Below, piece by piece: positions 1 through 5,168 of a DNA stretch of 9,629 nt. Both the position numbers and the translations under genes were made by a program. The first letter of the stretch is position 1. Each line of letters begins with the position of its first letter. Under the pieces are notes generated by a model. That model did not search any database. It was given only the letters and a program-made list of their open reading frames with translations, and was not told the origin of the DNA. Origin of the DNA: Ferroplasmaceae archaeon UBA567 (lineage in GTDB: Archaea; Thermoplasmatota; Thermoplasmata; Thermoplasmatales; Thermoplasmataceae); the NCBI GenBank assembly GCA_002505185.1, contig DAUP01000016.1:1-9629 (forward strand). Reading direction: 5' to 3'.

Positions 1-28
1 TCCGATTATAAATTACTATTACACAACA

Positions 29-37
29 TTTAAATAT
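29..37 (+). promoter_or_regulatory. TATA box (box A) of the membrane-protein gene
   Basis: An A/T element, TTTAAATAT, is centred about 25 bases before the ATG at 58. That is the spacing expected if transcription starts at or next to the start codon, so the mRNA would be leaderless. No Shine-Dalgarno sequence lies between it and the ATG. It may also drive xerA downstream. Confidence 0.5.
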
Positions 38-57
38 GTCAGACAATTATTATTAGT

Positions 58-528
58 ATGAACAGGTACAATAAATTTTTTTATGCTGGAATTGTGATAG
101 TATTACTGACATACCTGTTTATTTTTCTTCTTCCGGTAAACACTCTTTCAGCATATTTTGAATCGGGACACTATTTCGGCATAATACCCAGAATATTTCC
201 ATTATTCCTGATATTCGGCGATGTATTTGTTGTCGTCGGACTTCTCTTTCCGTCCACTAATTTCAATAAGCACAGGATTTACCTTGTGTCAGCAGCATTA
301 ACATTTATAATTGCAGGTGCCACCATATCATTGGTATCGCACGTATCCCCAATAAATGGGAACCATTACAACGGGCTCCGGGCAGGATATCTGATTGTAG
401 AAGGCCTCTCTCTTTTATTTTTCACTCTGGTTATAGCCTATTACATTTCAATTGATTCAAAAAATAACAGTAATTTAATAATGCGATCAGGGTCATCTGA
501 AAATTTAAAGGATAAAGATAATAGGTGA
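58..528 (+). CDS. Small four-helix integral membrane protein, function unknown
   Basis: I do not recognise this 156-residue protein. Its sequence shows four hydrophobic segments at about residues 8-27, 44-65, 73-94 and 108-131. They are joined by short loops and followed by a polar, charged C-terminal tail (about 132-156) rich in Ser, Asn and Lys. The loop at about 95-107 holds a cluster of His, Asn and Gly. There is no cleavable signal peptide beyond the first helix and no catalytic motif that I can name. The ATG is supported by the TATA box 25 bases upstream. The stop codon is 16 bases before the xerA start, so the two genes are probably co-transcribed. This need not mean a shared function. 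The gene is very likely real because of its length, its clean hydrophobic pattern and its promoter. Confidence 0.8.
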   Translation: MNRYNKFFYAGIVIVLLTYLFIFLLPVNTLSAYFESGHYFGIIPRIFPLFLIFGDVFVVVGLLFPSTNFNKHRIYLVSAALTFIIAGATISLVSHVSPINGNHYNGLRAGYLIVEGLSLLFFTLVIAYYISIDSKNNSNLIMRSGSSENLKDKDNR

Positions 529-544
529 TAATATATACAAGAAT

Positions 545-1387
545 ATGAACCTGGACGGTGAATTGAAATCCTTTGAAAGATTCATGATTACAGAAAGAAA
601 GAGCTTCTACACTATCAAGGAATATAAATTTCTAATTTCCGGATTCCTCTCATTTTGTAATAAGGATGTTTCTGCAATAGACTTCGATGATATAGAAAAT
701 TACAAAAATTTCATTGTAACCGAGAAACAATATTCAAAGGCATCGCAGTATCTGGCTATGAAGGCACTTAAGCTTTATTACAAATTCAAGAATAGGGAAA
801 TGCCACCGAATCTCGTGCCACCAAGAAGGTCACAGAAAATGCCTGTTTACCTAAACCAGAAAGATGCCGGCGTATTGATTAACGGTGCAAAGGGGACGAG
901 GGATATTGCTGTGATATCTGTTTTTCTTTATACAGGTATCCGTGTCAGTGAATTAACTAATCTGCAAATAGGGGATGTGGATTTTGACGAAAATATAATC
1001 TATATACACAGTGGAAAAGGGGATAAAGACAGAATTGTGGTAATGCCGGATATTTGCCGTGACCATGTAAAATCATATATGAAAGACAGGATAAGAATAA
1101 AATCCAACAATAATTATCTTTTCATATCTAATAAGAAAACAAAATTTAATACAAGCACAGTTGAAAGAATGGTAAAAAGAGTCGCAGGAAATGCAGGGCT
1201 AACAAAAAATGTGACACCACACGTTCTAAGGCACACGTTTGCAACATCCATTTTACGTAATGGCGGGGATATACGGTTTATACAGCAGATACTGGGGCAT
1301 TCAAGCCTTGCCACAACACAGATATATACCCATATTGATGACAATACATTGAAGGAAATGTACTCGAAGCATATGCCAAAATATTAA
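545..1387 (+). CDS. xerA: Tyrosine recombinase XerA
   Basis: XerA is a site-specific recombinase that resolves chromosome dimers at a dif site, working alone in archaea in place of the bacterial XerC/XerD pair. The 280 residues match the usual length of archaeal XerA. The N-terminal core-binding (SAM-like) domain spans about residues 4-90 and the catalytic domain about 97-280. The full active site is visible: Arg133 (in TGIRVSEL), Lys158 (SGKGDKDR), His226 and Arg229 (HVLRH), His252 (LGHSS) and the nucleophile Tyr261 (IYTH). This completeness argues for an active enzyme. No integrase-specific extra domain, att site or phage gene is nearby, so a housekeeping role is more likely than a mobile element. 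An AGGTGAT sequence at 523-529 could pair with the 16S rRNA 3' end, but it sits 15 bases from the ATG, which is long. The stop overlaps the convergent prenyl synthase gene by 4 bases. Confidence 0.93.
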   Translation: MNLDGELKSFERFMITERKSFYTIKEYKFLISGFLSFCNKDVSAIDFDDIENYKNFIVTEKQYSKASQYLAMKALKLYYKFKNREMPPNLVPPRRSQKMPVYLNQKDAGVLINGAKGTRDIAVISVFLYTGIRVSELTNLQIGDVDFDENIIYIHSGKGDKDRIVVMPDICRDHVKSYMKDRIRIKSNNNYLFISNKKTKFNTSTVERMVKRVAGNAGLTKNVTPHVLRHTFATSILRNGGDIRFIQQILGHSSLATTQIYTHIDDNTLKEMYSKHMPKY

Positions 1388-2430
1388 TTCTCCCTTTTTA
1401 TAAGGTATTCCAGCAGAAAATCAAGCATTTCAATCGTATCCCGATTACCATCAATTCTTGCAAGGGCTGATCGCGCAAGGCCGTTGTATTCGTCTATTTT
1501 CTGCTTTGTATATTCATAGGATCCTGTTGATTTTACTATCTCTCTTAGGCGGTTAAAATCAGAATCATTTATATTGCCATTTTTAAGACAACTTTCTATG
1601 AACTTCCTTATTTCTTCGCTGGAATTTTCATAGGCTTTTATCATTAACAGTGTTTTTTTGCCCTCATTAACATCACTTTTGATAGATTTCCCTGTCTTTT
1701 CTTCACTGCCGAAGAGCCCTAACAGATCATCATAAAGCTGGAATGCTATGCCGGCGTATTTTCCGTAATCTTTTATGTCCTGAATATATTTCTTATTCCC
1801 GGAAAGGTAGGCACCCATAAGTAAGGGCCCCTGTATGGTGTATCTAGCAGTTTTAAGGAAATGCAGCTTTAAAAGTCGGTCTTCGCTATACACATCCTCT
1901 ATGGAGGAATATATGTCCAGTATCTGTCCTTTCCCTGTATCCTCAATTATTTTTGAAAATTCAAAATCGGCATCAAGGAGATTTTCCAGGCCGAACCCAG
2001 AACGCAAAAGTGCCTCATGGGAGAATGTATCAATGAGATCACCTGCGCTGATTGCAATATTTTCGGCGATCCTTTCCACACTATCCCCATTCAGCGTTTT
2101 TTCTACTGCCCTGTGGAAGCTGGGTTTTCCCCTGCGCATATCACTCTGATCCATTATATCATCGTGTATTAGCAGAAATGACTGTGCCATCTCTATGGAA
2201 ATTGAGGCTTTAATTATTCTATCATCTGGTTCGGCAAACATGCTGTAGCCCATTATCATAAGTATTGGCCTTACACGCTTGCCTCCATTCATTGTGAAAT
2301 CACGTAGCTTTTCTATTACGTGGGCTATCTTGCTGTCATTGCATTCATCTAATTTATACTTAAAATATGATTCAAGCTGATAATTTATCCGTTCCCTGAG
2401 ATCATCAAGGCGTTTTCTGTAATTTTCCAT
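1384..2430 (-). CDS. Geranylgeranyl diphosphate synthase (short-chain trans-prenyltransferase)
   Basis: This enzyme condenses isopentenyl diphosphate with allylic diphosphates to give C20 geranylgeranyl diphosphate, the precursor of archaeal ether lipids. Counting from the ATG at 2430 (348 residues), the visible motifs are GKRVRP (Lys51, Arg52, Arg54), the first Asp-rich motif DDIMD (Asp90, Asp91, Asp94) and the second Asp-rich region YDDLLG (Asp234, Asp235), followed by GKS at about 247-249. Phe85 is the fifth residue before the first Asp-rich motif. An aromatic residue there limits archaeal-type enzymes to C20, so I infer geranylgeranyl rather than a longer product. A TTG at 2439 would add three residues; I prefer the ATG because the TATA-like element fits it better. 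The gene is divergent from the TPR gene and its 3' end overlaps xerA by 4 bases. Confidence 0.9.
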   Translation of the reverse strand: MENYRKRLDDLRERINYQLESYFKYKLDECNDSKIAHVIEKLRDFTMNGGKRVRPILMIMGYSMFAEPDDRIIKASISIEMAQSFLLIHDDIMDQSDMRRGKPSFHRAVEKTLNGDSVERIAENIAISAGDLIDTFSHEALLRSGFGLENLLDADFEFSKIIEDTGKGQILDIYSSIEDVYSEDRLLKLHFLKTARYTIQGPLLMGAYLSGNKKYIQDIKDYGKYAGIAFQLYDDLLGLFGSEEKTGKSIKSDVNEGKKTLLMIKAYENSSEEIRKFIESCLKNGNINDSDFNRLREIVKSTGSYEYTKQKIDEYNGLARSALARIDGNRDTIEMLDFLLEYLIKREN

Positions 2431-2454
2431 ATTGTTCAATTTATCCGGTAATCA

Positions 2455-2463
2455 GTTAAATTA
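2455..2463 (-). promoter_or_regulatory. TATA-like element of the prenyl synthase gene
   Basis: Read on the minus strand, TAATTTAAC is centred about 29 bases before the ATG at 2430. This would place transcription start a few bases upstream of the ATG. It is A/T-rich but not a perfect consensus in an already A/T-rich divergent region, so support is moderate. Confidence 0.35.
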
Positions 2464-2498
2464 TTATTAACTTTTTTCATGATCTTTTCCACTTAATA

Positions 2499-2506
2499 TT
2501 AATATA
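2499..2506 (+). promoter_or_regulatory. TATA box of the TPR gene
   Basis: TTAATATA is centred about 26 bases before the ATG at 2529, the right distance for a leaderless transcript. A second, better-looking A/T element (ATATAAATA, about 2511-2519) lies only some 14 bases before the ATG. It would place transcription start inside the gene, where no early in-frame start exists, so I prefer the upstream element. Confidence 0.4.
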
Positions 2507-2528
2507 CGAAATATAAATACCTTATATT

Positions 2529-3218
2529 ATGGCAGGAAATTACGTATATAAAAAAGACGATGAAGCTGATGATTATAATGAGCGTGGAATATCCTATTTC
2601 AATGTGATGCAATATCCTGATGCAGTGAAAGAATTTACAAAGGCAATTAATCTTATTAAAACTGATCCTGATTTTTATATCAACCGGGCACTTGCTTATT
2701 ATTCTATGCATATGAACAACGAAGCAATAAAGGATTGCAAAAGTGCAATAGCGATTAGTTCGGACAGGGGGGATTATCATAACACACTTGGTTCCATATA
2801 TGATGATATGAACAAGTTTGACGATGCCTTAATTGAGTTTGATGCAGCGATAAAAATTGAAGATGATGTGCCAGATTATTATTACAACAGAGGTAACGTT
2901 TACTGGAGAAAAGGGGAACGTGACAGGGCTCTTGAAGATTACAATAAGGCTGTGTATTTGAATTCAGCAGACCCTGTTTTTCTTTATAAAAGATCACAGA
3001 TATACACTGAAATGAAAAAATATGAGGATGCTATTGCTGACCTGGAAGAATGCATAAAACTTGCAAGAAATCCTGAATATTATAAGGATGAGGCAAATAT
3101 ATATACCTTAATGGGCAACAGGAAAAAGGCACTGGAAGTGGTGGAAAATGCACTGAAGACCTCTCCAGAAAACCTTTCCTTAAAGACATTGAAATCTAAA
3201 ATAGAGAATGTGAAATAG
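2529..3218 (+). CDS. Tetratricopeptide repeat protein (six TPRs)
   Basis: The 229-residue protein is almost entirely a TPR scaffold, a helical superhelix used to bind other proteins or peptides. I count six consecutive repeats of about 34 residues, at about 13-46, 47-80, 81-114, 115-148, 149-181 and 182-215. Each has the small/aromatic pattern of helix A (for example NRGNVYW) and helix B (DRALEDYNKAV), closing with a Pro-containing turn in several repeats. The N-terminal 12 residues are charged and there is no signal peptide, membrane segment or fused catalytic domain, so it is probably cytosolic. The partner cannot be read from the sequence and neither flanking gene is an obvious one. It has its own promoter and is followed directly by a T-run, so it appears to be a single-gene transcript. 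Confidence 0.88.
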   Translation: MAGNYVYKKDDEADDYNERGISYFNVMQYPDAVKEFTKAINLIKTDPDFYINRALAYYSMHMNNEAIKDCKSAIAISSDRGDYHNTLGSIYDDMNKFDDALIEFDAAIKIEDDVPDYYYNRGNVYWRKGERDRALEDYNKAVYLNSADPVFLYKRSQIYTEMKKYEDAIADLEECIKLARNPEYYKDEANIYTLMGNRKKALEVVENALKTSPENLSLKTLKSKIENVK

Positions 3219-3226
3219 TTTTTTTT
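3219..3226 (+). terminator. T-run terminator after the TPR gene
   Basis: Eight consecutive T residues begin at the base after the TAG stop of the TPR gene. Archaeal RNA polymerase ends transcription on such U-rich stretches without needing a hairpin, so this is a good intrinsic terminator. Confidence 0.65.
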
Positions 3227-3249
3227 GAAATTCATACACAGAATGAAAA

Positions 3250-3280
3250 CCTTAGATATAATTTTCTTGAAATATTAAGG
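3250..3280. repeat. Imperfect inverted repeat; operator or dif-like candidate
   Basis: CCTTA-G-ATAT (3250-3259) faces ATAT-TAAGG (3272-3280) across a 12-base centre. This gives nine pairs with one bulged base. It lies in the gap between the TPR gene and the dehydrogenase, ending a few bases before the dehydrogenase TATA box, so an operator is the simplest reading. The segment 3251-3278 also resembles the 28-base Pyrococcus dif site as I remember it, most clearly in the left arm. Chance cannot be excluded in such A/T-rich DNA. Confidence 0.3.
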
Positions 3281-3283
3281 TAA

Positions 3284-3294
3284 ATAAATTTAAT
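3284..3294 (+). promoter_or_regulatory. TATA box of the dehydrogenase gene
   Basis: The stretch ATAAATTTAAT is centred about 27 bases before the ATG at 3317, which fits a leaderless or near-leaderless start. Two upstream ATGs (3298 and 3309) open frames that stop after a few codons, which supports 3317 as the true start. Confidence 0.5.
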
Positions 3295-3316
3295 AATATG
3301 ATATTGATATGAATTT

Positions 3317-4270
3317 ATGAAGGCAATTGAATTTGCAAAACCCGGAATAGAGAATATAAAAATAGTGGACAAAAGCCCAGAAGGGGAGGGCATAAAGGTG
3401 AAGATAATAAAGGCGGGGCTAAATCCACTGGACTACAAACTCATAGATGGAAATGTGGTGTATAATGTCAATCCAATGCCACATATACCAGGTTCTGAGG
3501 TCATGGGGATTGCCATGGAAGAAGGAAAACACATACATAAGGGTGACAGAGTAATTGTCTACAGCCATATTTTTGACAATAGCTGTGATATGTGCTATTC
3601 CGGGAATGAACACCTGTGCTACAATGGAGGTCTATGGGGAGTAATGACAAATGGAGGGTATTCTGAATATATTAATATTAGTGAGCAAAATATTTTCAGA
3701 GTTCCCGAGGCTATAGACGACAATACTGCTGTTAGCATAGGCATAGGTGCATTAACTTCCTATAGGGCACTGAAGCGTGCCAGACCTAATGTGAATGATA
3801 AGACACTCGTATATGGTGCTGGAAATACTGGAATATTCACCGTTCAGATAGCACGCCACATGGGGCTTGATGTTTATGTATATTCCAGGAATAAGGATCT
3901 GGAAAGCCTTGGAATTCACGTACTGGATTCGATTCCAGAAGATTTTTCTGCGGACATTATTATAAATCCTCTTGGAGGAAAACTCTTTGGCGACTCTATA
4001 AAGCATTTAAGGAGAAGGGGGAAAATAATTACTTATGGAATGCTAACCGGTAGAATGGCAGATCTGGATATAGCCAATGTTTATACAAATGAACTGGAAA
4101 TAATAGGATCAACCGGAGGGACCAGAAAGGATTTATCAGAGCTTCTTGGCATGCTTGACAAAAGCAATTTCCGGCTCCCTGTCTATAAGGAATACAGCCT
4201 GTGGGATATAAAAGATGCATTATACGCATTCAAAGACAGGATAAATGGTAGAATAGTCCTTAATCTATAA
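3317..4270 (+). CDS. Medium-chain dehydrogenase/reductase, alcohol dehydrogenase or quinone-reductase type
   Basis: A 317-residue cytosolic oxidoreductase of the MDR superfamily, with an N-terminal GroES-like domain (about 1-125), a Rossmann nucleotide-binding domain (about 130-265) and a short C-terminal return to the catalytic fold. The nucleotide-binding loop is GAGNTG (167-172). After the second strand come Ser190, Arg191 and Lys193 rather than an acidic residue, which suggests NADP(H). The catalytic zinc ligands of true alcohol dehydrogenases seem absent: AGLNPLDY replaces the usual Cys motif and PGSE replaces GHE, as in quinone oxidoreductases. Yet a structural-zinc lobe remains, with Cys90, Cys93, Cys101 and Asp87 at the fourth position. 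The substrate is unknown; an enoyl reductase (for example an acryloyl-CoA reductase type) is one possibility. It has its own promoter, and its stop overlaps the epimerase gene by 6 bases. Confidence 0.85.
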   Translation: MKAIEFAKPGIENIKIVDKSPEGEGIKVKIIKAGLNPLDYKLIDGNVVYNVNPMPHIPGSEVMGIAMEEGKHIHKGDRVIVYSHIFDNSCDMCYSGNEHLCYNGGLWGVMTNGGYSEYINISEQNIFRVPEAIDDNTAVSIGIGALTSYRALKRARPNVNDKTLVYGAGNTGIFTVQIARHMGLDVYVYSRNKDLESLGIHVLDSIPEDFSADIIINPLGGKLFGDSIKHLRRRGKIITYGMLTGRMADLDIANVYTNELEIIGSTGGTRKDLSELLGMLDKSNFRLPVYKEYSLWDIKDALYAFKDRINGRIVLNL

Positions 4271-4906
4271 GGATTTTAATTTTTTTATGCTTCGAGCAAT
4301 CCCATTTTTGAATATATAGGAAGCCGAGACCAGAATATCCGCTCCCGCTTCAGCAGCAAGTTTTCCGGTTTCATCGTTTATCCCACCATCGATTTCTATT
4401 TTGGTGCTATAATTGTTATCATCTATATATTTTCTCAGGGCACGGACCTTTTCTAGTGATTTTTCAATAAATTTCTGGCCAGAAAAGCCTGGATATACAG
4501 ACATTACAAGAACTATTTCACAGTATGGGATAAATTTGTATATTTTTTTTATATCTGTGTCAGGGTTTATTACAATGCCATACTTTATATTCTCATTATC
4601 CAGCTTTTTTAAAAAATTTCCAACCTCTATTGGTGTTTCATAATGTATTAAAAGGACGTCGCATCCAGCATCTATGAAAGATTTATAATATTTGTCAGGT
4701 CGTTCTATCATAAGATGGCCATCCAGTCTGAGATCTGTGCCTTTCCTTATGGCCGAAACCATATCAGGCCCCATAGTTATATTATCTACAAAATGGCCAT
4801 CCATAATATCCAGATGAAATGACCCCGCACCCGCATTCTGGCATTCTCTTATCTGAGATCCCAAGTCCAGGAGATCACTGGAAATAATTGATGGAGAAAT
4901 TTCCAT
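4265..4906 (-). CDS. rpe: Ribulose-phosphate 3-epimerase
   Basis: This TIM-barrel enzyme interconverts D-ribulose 5-phosphate and D-xylulose 5-phosphate in the non-oxidative pentose phosphate pathway. Numbered from the ATG at 4906 (213 residues, close to the usual 210-230), all signature motifs are present. They are PSIISSDLL at 5-13, HLDIMDGHFV with metal ligands His31 and Asp33, His64 in HLMI, MSVYPGFSGQ at 135-144, and the second catalytic Asp173 in IDGG. Asp33 and Asp173 are the expected acid/base pair. The C-terminal phosphate loop reads VSAS, where GS is usual. A GTG at 4915 would add three residues; family members normally begin with Met just before the first strand, so I choose the ATG. 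It is a lone gene facing the dehydrogenase tail-to-tail with a 6-base overlap. Confidence 0.95.
   Translation of the reverse strand: MEISPSIISSDLLDLGSQIRECQNAGAGSFHLDIMDGHFVDNITMGPDMVSAIRKGTDLRLDGHLMIERPDKYYKSFIDAGCDVLLIHYETPIEVGNFLKKLDNENIKYGIVINPDTDIKKIYKFIPYCEIVLVMSVYPGFSGQKFIEKSLEKVRALRKYIDDNNYSTKIEIDGGINDETGKLAAEAGADILVSASYIFKNGIARSIKKLKSL
4280..4286 (+). terminator. T-run terminator of the dehydrogenase gene, inside the opposing gene
   Basis: Seven T residues start ten bases after the dehydrogenase stop codon. On the other strand the same bases are Lys/Leu codons near the C-terminus of the epimerase, so one stretch may serve both as coding sequence and as an archaeal U-rich terminator. 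Confidence 0.5.
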
Positions 4907-4932
4907 ATTTTTCACGTTATAGGATTATAAGC

Positions 4933-4940
4933 TATGATTT
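4933..4940 (-). promoter_or_regulatory. TATA-like element of the epimerase gene
   Basis: On the minus strand an AT-rich CATAAATC-like element is centred about 31 bases before the ATG at 4906 and would give a leader of only a few bases. A second candidate, TTATAAT (4924-4930), is only about 21 bases away and would start transcription inside the gene. Neither is decisive. Confidence 0.3.
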
Positions 4941-5002
4941 ATGTTTTTTTATCACAAATTTTTCAGATATAACAAGTTGATGTTTTAATTTTCCCACATA
5001 AT

Positions 5003-5012
5003 TTTATAAATA
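5003..5012. promoter_or_regulatory. Strong orphan TATA box
   Basis: TTTATAAATA is the best match to the archaeal box A consensus in the window. It is nearly symmetrical and could act on either strand. On the plus strand it would start RNA near 5033-5038, some 130 bases before ubiB. On the minus strand it would start near 4980, about 75 bases before rpe. No start codon sits at leaderless distance in either direction. Confidence 0.4.
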
Positions 5013-5036
5013 TATGTTCTCAAAAATCCTGTTTTC

Positions 5037-5054
5037 AATAGATTACATTCTATT
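5037..5054. repeat. Perfect 6-6-6 inverted repeat
   Basis: AATAGA (5037-5042) and TCTATT (5049-5054) are exact reverse complements around the 6-base centre TTACAT. It begins just after the transcription start predicted from the orphan TATA box on the plus strand. It could be a small hairpin, an operator or a recombinase-type site; short repeats like this also occur by chance. Confidence 0.3.
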
Positions 5055-5118
5055 CGCATATGTATCTGGTTTCCGTTCTCCAGTTGTATTTTCCCTGTTG
5101 ATAAGCACTGTGTCTGAA

Positions 5119-5134
5119 GAGTGGTTCTACACTC
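5119..5134. repeat. Perfect 5-6-5 inverted repeat before the ubiB promoter
   Basis: GAGTG (5119-5123) and CACTC (5130-5134) flank GTTCTA. The repeat ends a few bases before the putative ubiB TATA element at 5141-5148, the place where a regulator could act on transcription factor binding. Evidence for function is positional only. Confidence 0.25.
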
Positions 5135-5140
5135 ATAAAA

Positions 5141-5148
5141 GTTAAAAG
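5141..5148 (+). promoter_or_regulatory. TATA-like element of the ubiB-type gene
   Basis: GTTAAAAG is centred about 25 bases before the GTG at 5169, giving the usual leaderless geometry. No Shine-Dalgarno sequence precedes the gene. The element is weaker than the orphan box at 5003-5012, so the gene may also be read from there with a leader of about 130 bases. Confidence 0.35.
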
Positions 5149-5168
5149 CATGTGTTATATAGACTTTG

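Larger units (their letters stand above)
4907..5168. other. Longest gene-free stretch, divergent intergenic region with possible regulatory RNA or leader
   Basis: About 260 bases separate the epimerase start from the UbiB start. They hold promoter elements for both genes, a strong orphan TATA box (5003-5012) and two short inverted repeats with 6-base loops (5037-5054 and 5119-5134). I see no convincing protein: the open frames here are short or shadow the UbiB gene. I also see no clear tRNA or C/D-box RNA. The region is longer than the other gaps, which are about 70-120 bases. Confidence 0.4.

Noticed and set aside
545..1387. XerA as an integrase of a mobile element or integrated plasmid
   Set aside because: The protein has the length and motifs of housekeeping archaeal XerA, and there is no att duplication, tRNA gene, replication gene or phage gene nearby.
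2437..2439. TTG (2439), GTG (4915) and TTG (8266) as true starts of the three minus-strand genes
   Set aside because: ATG lies three codons downstream in each, fits leaderless promoter spacing or family N-termini better, and the extra residues are not part of any conserved domain. Kept as an open question in the start-signature finding.
2499..2780. A 93-codon open frame on the minus strand over the start of the TPR gene
   Set aside because: It is antisense to clear TPR repeats and shows only low-complexity Ile/Cys-rich sequence, as expected from the complement of A/T-rich helical coding DNA.
5105..5165. Possible C/D-box small RNA (GTTGATAA...CTGA) or partial tRNA T-arm
   Set aside because: The C box does not match RTGATGA, there is no C'/D' pair at the right spacing, and the T-arm-like GGTTCTA has no cloverleaf around it.
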